Below, in pieces: positions 1 to 12,389 of a stretch of DNA of 64,000 bases; positions within the stretch are counted from its first letter, which is position 1, and each line of letters opens with the position of its first letter. The stretch comes from Lithospermum erythrorhizon (lineage: Eukaryota > Streptophyta > Magnoliopsida > Boraginales > Boraginaceae). The notes under the pieces are model-generated. The model saw only the letters and a list, made by a program, of their open reading frames with translations. It was not told where the DNA came from and ran no database searches. Both the position numbers and the translations under genes were made by a program. The stretch lies in contig JADFUC010000954.1 of NCBI GenBank assembly GCA_019722365.1, forward strand, positions 1,054,001 through 1,118,000, written 5' to 3'.

Positions 1-1569
1 GTTAAAGATAATGTAAAAAAAAAAATTGTCTAACTGCTATGACGTTAAGAGATTTGGGAAGAGTTAAATTAAAAAAAGAAATGATAATAATATGATGTAA
101 TAGGAGAGAGTGTGTGAAATTTTATCTAGCTGTTGGAGATGGTTTAAATCCCAAAACTTTTTTTTGTAAATTGACTCCTTCTAGGCTTCTACTACCTTAA
201 ACTTACTTCCCTTTAAAGAAAACTCACTTCTAGGCAACTATTTTGGTATATTTCTTTGATACTATTTTGGTATATTTCATCATTTCATTGTCCCAGTGAC
301 ATATGTCAAATGTGATATGCCTAATTCGGGCTCGAATTTGGTACTCCCTAGTTATTTAGGAAATCAATTTCGTCACTCAAACACGTACACTTTCATGTCC
401 GAAAATGAAATCGGAAAAGATTTATGATAGATTTTTGTGTTGTTCACAAATTTAGAAAATTTTGTTTATTGCATATATTTTGTCAGAGTATAAAATTTGT
501 CATATCTTAACCATGTACATGAGATAATGTCAGATAAAACATAACCCAATAAACAAAATCTCCTAAAATTTATTAGGTTTACCTTAATGGGCTAATATGT
601 GATAAGTTTTTCTTATTTTAGTACAATTTAATGAAGCTTAGGCCTTAGGGAGATATTTAAGAAGCCATCAACAACAGCGATACCTTGTTATCTTTATTAG
701 TAATTGATTCGATCATATTAAGAAACGTTAATACACCGTGCACGGATCAAAATATATGGAGTCTAATGTTACCACACCATCTCAATTTAATTATGAACTT
801 TGACTACTTTTTTTTAAATTGAATTTTGACCCATAGTTGATAACTTGATGTTTAAAGAATTTTGCATATTTAAAATATCTAATATAAGTGCACGTCATTG
901 TATCTAATGGTATGAAGTTTTGGATAACAACTCAACCATATATGGATAATGCATGATTGGTGGTTTACTAATTTTAAAATCTGTTTTTTCTTGTCACAAT
1001 GCATGAAATAGTATTGAAGACTTCATATAACTGGATGTTCAATAATGCATTTTGGCAACAAAATCCTTATATGGTAAGTGATGATCTCTGTCCGGTTTGG
1101 ATTTTGATATGTCTTGGTCCAAAATGACCTTACAAAAAATGGGACTACTGTCCGATCGAAACACTCGACGATCGCTCAATAAAAGATCAAATAGTTTAGT
1201 TTCCGGTGTTATGGTAATTCGCATCAAAGTCAACTTACTCGACTATCTCGCCGCTACCTTTATAATCTATCGGACTGCTACTCCTACGAGCCTCGACATA
1301 AATTATTTTGCTTTCCGACACGATTTAAGTGCACTCATTTGGTGCCCAGCAAGTGCGATCTTAATCGCTTCCACTGGTTCGGCGTGCCCATTGCCTTCAA
1401 TCCGCCTCCTTCCTTACCGAGTTGGACAACCTAACCCATCTAATTGTGGGCCAGATTCCCAAGATACCTGCCCGCGCCCATTTATTCAAATACTTTATTC
1501 TCGGCCAAGGCCCATTGGAGGGTTCAACTTCATCGGACCGATCCCGAACCACCTTTTACTTATATCACT
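1..1569. other. Intergenic AT-rich DNA
   Basis: No gene is supported here. The stretch is AT-rich apart from a less AT-rich patch at about 1100-1570 that has an open frame on the plus strand (1097-1582). That frame has no recognisable domain, no splice context and no promoter-like sequence, so I read the patch as a fragment of an old repeat rather than a gene. Confidence 0.5.
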
Positions 1570-2135
1570 TATTTTCTTTTAACTTATAAGTTACCAACTT
1601 ATGCTCGACAACGCAACTCATAAGAGCTGATTTAGAAATACAAATTTATTTCGACTGTTTGATTAATAAATCATAAGTTGATAAATAATCTTTTTCGGGA
1701 AATAGAGAAATTCAGAAAACGACTTATAGCTTATTGATCTCATTTATATATCACTTTTTTTATCTTTATGTTATGAATAAATTAGTACTTAATATTTAAA
1801 GAATAAAATAGTATAACTAAAAATTATATTTTATGACTAAAAATATAATATTTATTTATTTTTATTTTTTCAATAAAGAGTAAAATGCTAAAAAATTGGT
1901 ATAACTAAAAATTATATCTTTATGACTATTAAATGAAGGATAAATAAGGTATAACGTTAAATATTAAGGGATAATTAAATAAATTACTTGGTCAAACCAA
2001 CTTATAAGTAGGAGCAAAAAAAGTTTTGTTAATTCTTTTATAAAATCAACTTATAAGTTACACATTAGAATTATTAGTCAAACATTTCATTTTGACCAAA
2101 TCAACTTATGTTGATGCCAAACACCATCATAATTA
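1570..2135. repeat. MITE-like repeat rich in ACTTATAAGTT motifs
   Basis: The short palindrome ACTTATAAGTT or close variants recurs through this stretch (near 1580, 1675, 2000 and 2050), with related half-motifs such as CAACTTAT near its right side (about 2100). Motifs of this kind, close to a GGTCAAAC-type sequence, are common in non-autonomous plant DNA transposons. No transposase is present. The borders are approximate. Confidence 0.35.
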
Positions 2136-2237
2136 AATTTTCAAAAAAAAAATTTAAATTCTTAGTTCCCTGTTCTCCCAAAATAATCGTTCTCTTAAAA
2201 AATTATTTGTTGATGGTAAATACTCCGTACTAAATAC

Positions 2238-2395
2238 TATTCCTCCAATCCACTTTCGTTATCGCTCCGATTTTTTTGAATTTAACTTCGATCATCAATG
2301 ACACTATTTTAATATTCTAAAAAATATAAAATTTATGTATCTGGGTTCCTTCTTTAAAATACTTTTGATAATATTATTTTTTTATTTTTAATACT
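2238..2395. repeat. MITE family A, copy 1
   Basis: Starts with CCTCCAATCCAC and continues through an AATATAAAATTTATGTAT core into a CTTTAAAATACTTTTGATA segment. The same order of segments is found at 41464-41700 and 44970-45190, so this is a dispersed non-autonomous repeat. It lies about 400 bp upstream of the FLU start codon. A second MITE-type terminus, ACTCCCTTCATCCCA, follows directly at about 2392. Confidence 0.5.
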
Positions 2396-2665
2396 CCCTT
2401 CATCCCAAAAAAGATTGGCCCCATTTCGACTCTTTACTGGCCTCCCCAAGACACAATTTCTTAAAAAGAAATATCTCTAATTATACAAAGCATTTAAAAT
2501 TATAAAAATCGATATTTCAAAAAATATATATCAAAAACGAATCTAACAAGATTCCATATGATAAATTATTTATTACCCAAGAATTTAATTCACTAAAAAT
2601 TTATATTTCTCCAAGTATTAAAAAGAATATAATTGCAAATTAATTAAAAATTAAAAGCATTTATT

Positions 2666-2680
2666 TCGATATATATAAAA
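2666..2680 (+). promoter_or_regulatory. Possible TATA box of the FLU gene
   Basis: A TATATATAAAAAAT-type sequence lies about 120 bp upstream of the FLU initiation codon, a plausible distance for a plant TATA box plus a short leader. A CT-rich run (CTCTCTCTCTCC at about 2710) follows, as is frequent in plant 5' leaders. The surroundings are so AT-rich that chance is possible. Confidence 0.35.
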
Positions 2681-2793
2681 AATAATTAAAATAAATTGGA
2701 GGAGTAGTGTCTCTCTCTCTCCAATTTCCCAAAAAAGAAAGCTGAAGATCACATTTTATCCAAAACATCAGTCTTGAAAGCAAAGAAGAAAAA

Positions 2794-5204
2794 ATGGCAA
2801 CAATAATGAAGCAAGGAGTAGTTGTATGGAGTCCTTGTCCTAACTTTGCCTCTAAACCCCATAAACTTTTCAACAAATCCATTTTCTTTACAGCTTCCAA
2901 ACCAAACACCCTTATCAACAATCAGCTTCACCAACCTCCTTTTGCTATTCATTTAAAGGTACTTTTTTTAAGTACTATAATTTGTTGAGGGTTTCCAAGA
3001 TTGTTTCTTTAAGTGAAAAATATCACATTTTTCTGGAATTATTTGTGTAGTTTCATGGTCTAATTATGTCTGAAGTAGAATTTGAGTGAGCTAATGTTTT
3101 GTTTACAAGTATTTGATATTTTGATTGCTCAAGATGTCAAACAAGTTATCATCAGTTTGCCAATGTAAGATTTCTTTTGGGGCATGTGCAATGGCAGAAC
3201 CAGAAATTTTATATAGGGACGGCGAAATAACTTATATTATACAAATGAAGAAAAATATAATATATTAATGGAGCACTCGAGTAAGGATGTTGCAGAAATT
3301 AGGAAGTCCAACTGTTTCCATTCTCTTATGTAATGTTTGAGACTTCTATATTTGAAAGCTGAAGTAGATATTCTACGTCCAATTATCATTTTCAGTAATT
3401 TTGTTCATTACTTTACAAAAAAATTGGGATCAAGCAGCACCACACTAATGCTGCCTCCATCTCAATTTGTGTTGGATGTAGTCTGTTTGGGAGATCCCAA
3501 AACAATGTCTTATTTGCGTTTGAGGAGGCAATAGAGGGGAACCAATTTGGAGAGAGCAAGTTGAATTTTCCTCGAGAATTTTGCAAACAATTTGGCATGG
3601 AGGGTGTAATATATAATTTTTCTTTTAGTCTCAACCATATATGCTCTGCGCCTGTAAATTTGCATAAATATATGTTGGACATGTCAAATTTGTATGCTTC
3701 TTTTTAACATTTCTTAGCACTGTTGAGAATATTCTCGGGTTCCGACATGACTTCAGATTTTCAATAGCTGCTGTCTATTAGAAAGTGTTTCTCAATGTAT
3801 AGTTGGCAGGTGTGTTCTTCCATTGTCGTGTTTATAGCCTTCTTATTGCAACTCTGCAGGAGATGCTGAATTTAAGAAAATCATCTTTCACGATAATTTT
3901 CACCAATGCATTGATCTTAGCAACACCTTTGGAAGCTCTGGCAGAAACATGTGAAGCAGAGAACTCCATATTTAATATGCCCTTGCTACTATTTGTCGCC
4001 CTTATCGGGGCCACTGTTGGAGGTAAGAAATAAGGTAATTCAAGTTTCTGCAAGCCATGCCATCTTTTTTCACCATCTGCCAAAAGTATAGAAGTCAAAC
4101 ATGCATCGTCTAGGAGGATATACCTATTCTTTTTGACAAAAGCATCAAAAATTACATTTCAAAGTCATATACACATAGGTTCCGTGTTATGAAGTTACTT
4201 TAAGATGGGAGGATTGCACTAAAATTTCTTACCGTGTTACTGAGATCTGAAAGATGGTTGAAGATTGCAGTTTCACAAGATAGCTTGTTTTCCACAGATT
4301 TCTATTGGTTATTCACTTTTCCCCATCTTCGACTGCAAAGGAAGCATTTGAGTGAAATTTGCTCTTGTAACTTCTTGATATGTTCTAATATTTGTCAAGT
4401 AATATACCAAACATCCTATGACCAAAGATGTTTCTCATACCCACTTATTTATAATGGTATTTCTTCATGTTTTTGTAGGTCTTCTAGCAAGACAACGGAG
4501 AGGAGAGATGGAACGACTTAACGAACAGCTTCGGCAAATCAATGCTGCTCTTAGAAGACAAGCTAAGATTGAATCCTATGCACCTGCTTTAAGTTACGCC
4601 CCTGTTGGTGGAAGGATACCAGAAAATGAGGTAATTGTTGATCCACGGAAGCATGAACTCATCAGCCGACTAAAAAGTGGAAAGAATTTCCTGAGAAATC
4701 AAGACCCAGCAAGTGCATTTAATGAGTTCAAAACAGCTTTTGATCTTGCACGGGATCTGAAGGATCCAATAGAGGAAAAGAAGGCTGCGAGGGGCTTAGG
4801 TAGGTTTTCACAACATTTTCACCTTAATTTTATCTCAACGAAAAAAATGACTAATTGATTACTCTAAGTAGCTACTTGCGGGGGATTGCTGTACGTAATT
4901 TAAATTTTTTAACGTATGCCCAAAAGAGAAAATTACTAGCAGCAAATAATTGTGAAACAGATGGTGTCCAGCTGACTTTCTTCCATCTCTTTTATAAACA
5001 GGAGCATCACTTCAGAGGCAGGGGAAGTATCGAGAGGCCATCAATTACCACTCGATTGTTCTCCAGATTTCCGAAAGAGAAGGTGAGGATTCTGGAAACA
5101 CGGAAGCTTACGGAGCAATAGCTGATTGTTATACCGAGCTTGGAGATTTGGAGCGAGCCGCAAAATACTATGACCAGTATATTGCCCGGCTAGAAAAAGA
5201 TTAA
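2794..5204 (+). CDS. FLU: FLU (FLUORESCENT IN BLUE LIGHT)-like chloroplast TPR protein
   Basis: Four exons: 2794-2958, 3860-4022, 4479-4799 and 5002-5204, all with GT-AG introns and consistent phase, giving 283 residues. Order: Ser/Lys/Asn-rich, acid-poor N-terminus like a chloroplast transit peptide; a hydrophobic stretch at about 65-83; a transmembrane segment at about 95-114; a charged coiled-coil (about 115-145, RQRRGEMERLNEQL); then C-terminal tetratricopeptide repeats ending in AIADCYTELGDLERAAKYYD. The C-terminus and gene order of domains match Arabidopsis FLU (316 residues). FLU is known to sit on thylakoid membranes and restrain glutamyl-tRNA reductase, so protochlorophyllide does not build up in the dark. 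In exon 4 a GGTGAG inside the coding sequence could be mistaken for a splice donor, but reading through keeps the family sequence. No frame damage is seen, so the gene is probably functional. It converges with the NPF remnant downstream. Confidence 0.93.
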
Positions 5205-5734
5205 ATCCTCTCTCCATGAAGTTTTGTAAGATTGAAATGAGAGCCCTAGATCGCTTATAGCAGCCATCACTATCCTGCGGAACAAACTTTTTATTGTACT
5301 TGTCTGGTAATGTAAGCTACAGATTTGGTCATCCATGTTAGAATTTTGAGATATCTTGTTTCAGAAAGCTATGTCTTAATGTGAAGTACATGATCTTGTG
5401 GTGAAGTGTAATTTATCTTCTGATAGCTACAATGTTTTACTTCCCCCTGTTATATGTTCATGAGATCTGACTGGCCTGCAATTTACCTTGTGTTATTTCA
5501 ATGTAGACCAATTAGTGTAGGGATTTGAAATACTAAAATCAACAAAACACAAGATGTTCAAGTTGAAACACATTTAATCCTGAATCATTGAACATATTTA
5601 CATGCTTACAAGAACATGTTTGTACTGAAATTGATGTCTACCAACTGGATAGGCACCATTTTAGGTTATATTTTTGGCCAGTGAAGCTTCGGGGTTGAGG
5701 TCTTTCTCTTCCTCTTGAAGCTGATTTGATGTAT

Positions 5735-6540
5735 CAATAGCGGTTATAGCACGTCGTGGCAGGTATGTAGAAACAAAGGTTCACTGTAGTTAAGACCAGC
5801 GAGCTTCCATAAAATAATTATCCAAAGGACTCTCGTTTATAGTAGGCTGGAACCAGTTAACCTTCTCTCTAATCTCACTGATGTTGTCAACCATGAAAAA
5901 TGCTGATAACTCCTGGCCATGTATCCAAGACCAGTTATACCCTGTGCGAAATAGTTGAAGTATTTCTCCATTGATGGAGGAGCTTGATCAGACGAGAAAT
6001 CTAGCACACTTAAAAGAAAGAACTAACCCCGCCAATGAGCATAAATTGAGGAACCACCCAAACTATACTGATGGGTGATGGGACATCTGCATCCGTCTTG
6101 TCTACTAAATCACATCTTCTGAGAACATGTAACCTTTTCCCTTCCATTTTAGCAGCAGTTGTGCAGCAAAGTAAAGAAAATATTATTGAAACACTGACCC
6201 CGATTGTCACTGCATACTTTCCTGGAAATGAATTACTTGCATAATGGAGGTATAATTGGTTGAAAATTGTCTTTGCCACTGAATCTTGTATCACAAGAAG
6301 AATAGGTAGAGGAACTTCAATACTTCCTAGCTGGCGGTCTAGATTTTGAGCTTGTTCTTCAAAGAAAGTGTTGTAATCGGACATTACCATTACACAGAGT
6401 ATAAAGGTCAGCCACAATGGGATCACTCGGATGGCTATCTTGGTTTCTTCCACTTCCGTTAATGTGCTCTGTTTCCATTTCGAGCTATGATCTTTCTTAT
6501 CTCTAATCTTGATCTGGTAATGGGATGGTTGTCCAACCAC
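5735..6540 (-). pseudogene. NPF (NRT1/PTR family) transporter, C-terminal remnant
   Basis: The larger piece (6010-6540) begins after an ACTAG acceptor and encodes features of the C-terminal half of NPF proton-coupled nitrate/peptide transporters: LTEVEETKIAIRVIPLW, NTFFEEQAQNLDRQLGS, and VVPQFMLIGG. A donor-like GTTAGT follows at about 6031. The next stretch (about 5735-5990) still shows the DQAPPSM, REKVNWFQ, ESPLDNYF and VNLCFYIPA blocks of the last exon, but they fall in different reading frames and a stop interrupts. Family members are about 550-600 residues; the N-terminal half was not found between 6541 and 7747. I therefore call a truncated, frameshifted pseudogene. Sequencing error could explain the frameshifts, but not the missing half. 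Confidence 0.75.
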
Positions 6541-7747
6541 CTAGTTCCAGTCAAATGTAGTTAGTCTATCTAATGTTGAAGATCAACAAGTCAAATCAGT
6601 CAGTTTCCAGAATCATCAATATATCGAAGACAATTTCATATACAAGTACTCAAATCCAAAGATGACTGAAACTAACTGAGGTAAACTCACAATACCATGG
6701 TTGATGCTGGAGAGTGCTAGCAATTTGTAGTTTCCCAGAGAAGTGTACCAAGATCCATCATATCAGAAAAGAAAATGAAGCTTAAGAACCATAGTGGATC
6801 TTGGCTGCGGCAGATTAGTTAACCTTCAGCAAACTTAAACAAAAAGAATGACAGGAATAATATTTTGAAATTCAGACATTATACAAGAAAGCCACTTTCC
6901 TTCTTAGTTATCATCTCTGATAGGCTCAACAAAATTCCAGCATAAACAGCAATGACTGTTAGGGTCACCAGTTCAAATAGTAACAACAATAGTATATACT
7001 ACCATCTATTAACCAGAAGAAAAACACAGCATGATATCATTGCAGGACACACCACTACTATCAATGAAATCATGTCAGCTGCCGGTGGACAATTACACAG
7101 TTTTTTTTTGGCAGAAAAGAAACCCTTGCAAAGTGAATCAAAGCAATTACAGAGCTGGTCAGTAATGAGAATCGCCGTTATAACAGGATCTTGCTTGCTT
7201 ATAGCAAGGATCCAGGGAGTTGACTGAATGCTAATACATCCATACGTGAATGTCATTAGAACTATAGTACTATAGTAGACCATGACCATAATTAGAATCT
7301 AAGGCAGCAATATGAGCATGAGCTTGTTTATTTAACTGAATCCAGAGTTCCAGACCAAGAAGGGTATATCAACAAATTATTAGTATTCAACTATGGAGTA
7401 CTAGATTATTAAAGTCACTCGCCTTTTTCTCATATTATCATCCTTTGTACAAGTTAAATATCACCTACTTATCTTCTAAGGTTAAACCGTCAAGATGGTT
7501 GGCAGGCTGAGAACCAATACTTAACGAGGATCGTTAGTGGAGACATAGGTCATGAAAAAAGATAAGAGCAAACTCATTAATAGTTTCATAAATTAAAGAA
7601 ATGTGATCGTAATATATCTAAACTTTAGATACAACACTTCAAATTAATGAGAATAATTTGATACAGTACTTCACAACATAGCTACGAATCTACAACTAAT
7701 CAATGGAGGCATACCTCCAAATGTTCGAGTGCTTTAACGTCTACAGT
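6541..7747. other. Intergenic region between NPF remnant and BTB gene
   Basis: I looked on the minus strand for the missing N-terminal NPF exons and found no convincing block. An open frame at 6999-7289 (-) has no recognisable similarity. The part next to 7748 probably holds the 3' untranslated region of the BTB gene. Confidence 0.4.
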
Positions 7748-9157
7748 CTACACAATTGAAACAACAGAAGAAAAGTTTGAACTTTCCCATACTTCAAACC
7801 CCTCCACGTCTTCCCTAGTCACAAATAGCCTATCCCCTCCACCCTCGATCTTCTTAATAGCACCTCTTCTCGAATCCTCCTCTTTATCCATAAAATTCCT
7901 TCTGTACAACCCTTCCGATAACTTTCTTTCTTCGTGGAAATCATCATCTTTCTCTACCACCTTAGACCAAACCTCCAACTCACCTCCTCTCCCTAGAAAC
8001 ACCTGTTTCCTATAACAATGAACCACCATATTCCCCGCGACACTACCACCGCCTACAACGCTCAAACGAGGGTTTTTCTCCGCCAAATAAATCCACGGAT
8101 CATCACTTAATTTCCGCAAATCAGCCACAGCCAAGTCTCCCGATTTCGAACACAATTTAAACAACAGCTCCTCCTCCAAATCAACGTCCACATCCGCAAA
8201 CGAGTCCCCATACCGACTACTCCTACCCGACCCCGGCTCATTCATCTCCCACACCACGTCCCTTGACCTGGGGTCCCACAACCGAACATACCCCGAATAC
8301 CCAAACGCCCCACAACTAACCCCCACCCCAACAAGCACCCCTCTCTCCCCCACATACCTCAACTTCCTAACAACCCCGGTCTTCGCGGACCCACCCGACT
8401 GCCTCCCAATCTCCAAACTCACCCTCATCATCTCCTTATCCACCATCAACACACAATTCTCCCTCCCAAAACAATCAAAGGCCGCGAAAACCGACTCCTC
8501 ACTATCACAAACCGCATAAACCCGCGCCTTATAAACCCTGGGATCACTCTCGTCCACCCACTCCACCACCCCGACCCGCGAACTATTCGCCACATTATAA
8601 AAATGCAACCCGGACTCCAAACCCGACCCGATCACCCCGACATCCGACCCGACCCGTTTCAAACAAGAAACATAATCCATATGAGTCCGAACAGTCCCCG
8701 AATACGACAAATCCCAATCATAAACCGAAATTTGCCCCCCATGGGCAACCCAAACAGACCCATCAGAATCAACCGGGTCAAAATCAGAAACAATAGGGTC
8801 GGAAGGTAAGTTGACTTGAGTCAAAATGGAGCAATCGAGTCCGGTCAACGGTGGAGGAGATAGCGTTGACTTGACACGTGTCTCGATACCGTAATAAGTG
8901 GCTTCTTCTATTAGTTCTTGTTTGGTGAATTTTGGTGGACCGGAGTTGGGTAAGCGGTTGGACCGGAGGAGAGAGAGTAATGAGGAGAAGATGTCCGGGT
9001 CGCGGTCTATGAAGATGGGGTCCGGTTGGACCGGGCGGTTTGAGAGGAGGGAAAGGAGGGAGTCTGGACCGCCTGATTGGAGAGTTGAGAGAGTGGTTTC
9101 GAAGAGTTTGCCGCCTACGTTCAGCTTGATGCGTTGATTGGGATTTGGGGGGTCCAT
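7748..9157 (-). CDS. BTB/POZ (KCTD-type T1) domain protein with WD-like C-terminus
   Basis: Single-exon frame of 469 residues. The N-terminus (about 9-100) is a T1/BTB domain of the potassium-channel-tetramerisation type: IKLNVGGKLFETT opens it, FIDRDPDIFSSLLSLLRS forms the core helix, and ELIEEATYYGIE closes it. The rest looks like a degenerate beta-propeller, with repeats of small hydrophobic strands and a WD-like block YVRLWDPRSRDVVWEM near residue 300. This matches plant proteins such as Arabidopsis At5g41330 and At2g24240. BTB proteins often serve as CUL3 ubiquitin-ligase adaptors, but this subfamily's substrate is not known to me. The ATG at 9155-9157 sits just before the conserved domain, as in relatives. 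No frame damage. The sequence is noticeably more GC-rich than its flanks, which supports a genuine constrained gene. Confidence 0.92.
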   Translation of the reverse strand: MDPPNPNQRIKLNVGGKLFETTLSTLQSGGPDSLLSLLSNRPVQPDPIFIDRDPDIFSSLLSLLRSNRLPNSGPPKFTKQELIEEATYYGIETRVKSTLSPPPLTGLDCSILTQVNLPSDPIVSDFDPVDSDGSVWVAHGGQISVYDWDLSYSGTVRTHMDYVSCLKRVGSDVGVIGSGLESGLHFYNVANSSRVGVVEWVDESDPRVYKARVYAVCDSEESVFAAFDCFGRENCVLMVDKEMMRVSLEIGRQSGGSAKTGVVRKLRYVGERGVLVGVGVSCGAFGYSGYVRLWDPRSRDVVWEMNEPGSGRSSRYGDSFADVDVDLEEELLFKLCSKSGDLAVADLRKLSDDPWIYLAEKNPRLSVVGGGSVAGNMVVHCYRKQVFLGRGGELEVWSKVVEKDDDFHEERKLSEGLYRRNFMDKEEDSRRGAIKKIEGGGDRLFVTREDVEGFEVWESSNFSSVVSIV

Positions 9158-10140
9158 TGGGGGGGGTGCCTATAATTTCATGTACCGGAAACCACTTGAT
9201 AACTATCCCATTAGACCCACCCCAAATCTCTAATTTAATAAATTTTAAAATATATCTGTGGCCGAACTATTATCTGGCACTTGTAATTTAATAAATTTTA
9301 GATATATGCAGCTGACGTACTCTTGTAGCTTGATAAAATAAAACAGGTGTGAAATTATTATTTTACCTATCGAACAAGGATAAATGTTTACATTAAGCGA
9401 TAAGTAGAATTTTAAATGTTAGTTAGTAAAAGCAAGCCGAATTATGCGACATTGATTCCCCGTAACAGCCGAGATTCGGCACATTCTAACAATAATGACT
9501 CAAATTAAACTTGTTGTAAGCCAGGCATGGGCAGATCGACATTGTGGAACAAGCGTTGGGGAATTAGGCACGTTTTGACAACAACCACGTTTAAATTTGC
9601 TAGTTTGCGATAATAATTTTAGCAATATTTTACAAAGGTAGAAAACGTTCATTTTCTTCAGCACAAACATGAGGTAATTAGTTAGTTAATTAATTCATTG
9701 TCCTAATTTGTTTTCATGTAATTAATTATTTGATTCATTGTTTAATGCATTCGTTAGATTATTTAATTAGATTCAAGGTATTTAATTATTTAATTTATTG
9801 TTTAATTCATAATTAGATTTAGATTATTTAATTTATGTAATTCAATTGTGGTTAAATTTATTTAACTCATTTTCATGTAATTAATTACAAGCGTAGAGGT
9901 AATTAGTTTAAATTCTTGTGGTGAATCAGCCGTAAGGTCATGCGTGAATCGTGTCACCAATTTTGCGTATTGTTATGAAAAGCGAAGAAAAATTAGCAAT
10001 TGCTGAATTTGCATAATGTAAAAAAAGCCAGTAAGCATTTACTATAATTTTCGGATAAGGAAAAAATAAATAAAGCATCTTTGTAACATAGAAAAACATC
10101 ATTTATCATATAAAGAAAAATAAACAATTGAAACTAATCA
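9158..10140. repeat. AT-rich repeat DNA with TTAATTAATT-type motifs
   Basis: Upstream of the BTB gene the sequence soon becomes repetitive. Between about 9660 and 9900, variants of TAATTAATTATTTAATTCAT recur several times. The same motif family returns at 14880-15185, so the two blocks may frame a single large decayed element. No gene is seen. Confidence 0.45.
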
Positions 10141-12200
10141 TTCAGTTATCTGAATTTGTTTGAGAATTCTTGATCTTGGGTAGCATTGCTTCTTCGGATA
10201 ACTATGCCGGCCATCTTGGCGATATGAAGCGCTACATGAATCTTGAATGTTGTGATTTCACACAGTGATCATCGGACCGGATCTTGGCCGGGCATGAGCC
10301 CTCACTGTCAGCCCAGTCGTCTGATGTACGAGGCTTGCGTAATAATACTTGGATCGGGATATTATGCTCCCATGTAGCGTTGCATGTCAGTGTTTGGAAT
10401 TTTGACCCATTTATGTGAAGGAAATGAAGAAAATAATATGTTAGTATATGATAACTAAACAATATAATATAAGGTGATGAAAATACACTTTAACGGCATC
10501 GTACAACTGCGGTGAGGAAGCAATCATATCTAAATAGGCAGGCATGTAGCCAAAGTTGGGTACATGCGCTCTAATATGAGTCGAGGCAAATACCGACTCA
10601 TGTAATTAAAATTGCGATGCAACGTAGCTATATATGCAGAGAGGGACCCGTCATGTAGAAGGTTGAACATGGTGAAATTGCGTACTAGTCGAGGTGTAAT
10701 GCGAGATCTCAAATGCAGCACTGCTTGAATATTCGCGCGTTACACAAGTTGGGTCACTTCCTGCAGAAAAGCTCGATGAGGCGGGGCGGGATCGAGTTGT
10801 ACCCTCCCGAGCTGTCGTGCAGCTCTCTCCGGCATATACGCTTCGTCAGCGTTCAAAGGCGTATGGAACCCGTGAATATTATGACATGGTGGGGATGGAG
10901 GAGATGGGCCAATGGGGTGTCCACCACGTCATTGCCTTGATAAATGGGAGCGATTTAAGCCATTTTTCCAATGTTACTTCACAAAGTTAAATATATAATA
11001 TTTTTCATACATGTTAATTTGTCATCGATCAATTGCTTCCCTATAGCAAAGCAGGCGCGGGGTGATTAATGTCGGGTAATTGTTATCAGTCAAACCAGCG
11101 ACCACTTGGATTGCTTTGGCGACGTGGTACTCAGGGTGGTGAATAGCGGGGAGTACTCATAGATCCAACAACTGCCATTAAAAAACAATAATGAGATTAG
11201 TTTTCTTCAAATATAAACATGAATAATTGACTTTAATAAATACATGACTTGGTACCTCAGTAGAGTTATACGCCCAGGCCAGGAGTTGCCTTGATTACAT
11301 CCTTGGCGCCTTTCTGGGTGGTGGTAAAGATGCCTTGAGATGCAGGCTTCCCAAGCATATTCGCCCAGGCTTCCTTGAGCGTACTCCTAGCAGAGTCTAA
11401 AGTATTTATCTTGGAGTGTTAGTCGGTTTCTTGAGCAAGAAGGCAATGTCGTTCCGGTAGGAAATACGAATAGCCACCAGGCACCCCACTGGCCAGGTCC
11501 GCTACGTGCGAGGAAGTGCCAGATTCTTTTTGATGCTCTTGATAGCGGCATCTGCTGTTTCCTCGTCAAACACGACCCTATCAAGAGTATGGCACCAGCG
11601 TCGTATCCGCTATGGGCGACCAATAATGAGGGGTTGAGATAAGCGTGCTTTCAAATCGTGCCCGAGTAATTATGCGTTTCCCCAAAGGCATATGGAAGGG
11701 TTGGTTTACGCGGATGCCACATTTCGATAAAGCGTCCACGAGGCCGGGGATTTGGGTATGCGGAATGTTATTTCCGCGCAGGTAAGTCCGGAAATTCAGC
11801 GGTGACAAAGATCCGCCCCGCGTTTAGATTAGCGGGCGTGACCAGCCCCCGATTTTGTTGCTCATCACTTGTTTGAACCAACGAGGTACGGCGTCTGCCG
11901 GAATTCGGATCTTCCCACTTTGGCTTCGCTAAATGACCCAACTGAAGCCTATCAGAACTTACGGATTTTGGGGCCCCGGGCATGGGCTGTTAAAAGTATC
12001 TGAGTCATAGTTTGAAACTTTATGTTTTAGCGTCTTCCACATGGTGGCCGTTGGTAGGTTGTTATTGCAGATATCTTCCTAAATGCGTGTCAAGCGATGG
12101 ACGGGTTGCTGAGCCGGGTATGCTTCCTAAATGCGTAATAAATGCAGTGGGCCGGAATTGCTTTCGACCGGGTATAATTCCCTCGTACTAAATCAAAGGA
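10141..12200. repeat. Less AT-rich decayed transposon-like segment
   Basis: Base composition shifts to higher GC. Short open frames occur on both strands (for example minus 11387-11623, 11581-11808, 11768-11983), each about 60-80 codons with abrupt ends, as expected when a former coding region has been broken by indels. A fragment at about 10300-10400 (-) faintly resembles the WEHIPI-type block of plant mobile-domain proteins, but this is too weak for a family call. Confidence 0.35.
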
Positions 12201-12389
12201 TAACGGGTTGTTGAATGGTCTTCATTTCAACGACTTTCTTTCTGCCAGATGTTGATATGCCGCTCGAACATTCCGATTAGGTCGTTGTCTCACGATCGGC
12301 CATCTTTAATATCTTTGACTACAATTATATTTGCAAATTTTATTAACTTTCTACGATTCCGTTGTTCACGATAATGTACGTATTTAATA

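Noticed and set aside
1097..1582. 161-codon open frame on the plus strand
   Set aside because: No domain, low-complexity composition shift typical of repeat DNA, no promoter or splice context; overlaps a shorter frame on the other strand.
4234..4521. Open frame overlapping FLU intron 2 and exon 3
   Set aside because: It uses a different frame from the conserved exon and crosses the splice acceptor; it is a by-product.
6999..7289. Possible N-terminal NPF exon on the minus strand
   Set aside because: The expected early NPF motifs are absent; similarity to membrane segments is generic.
8603..9137. Open frames antisense to the BTB gene
   Set aside because: They mirror the GC-rich coding sequence of the minus-strand gene and have no domains of their own.
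10232..10462. Plant mobile-domain protein fragment
   Set aside because: Only a faint WEHxIPI-like match; not enough to name a family.
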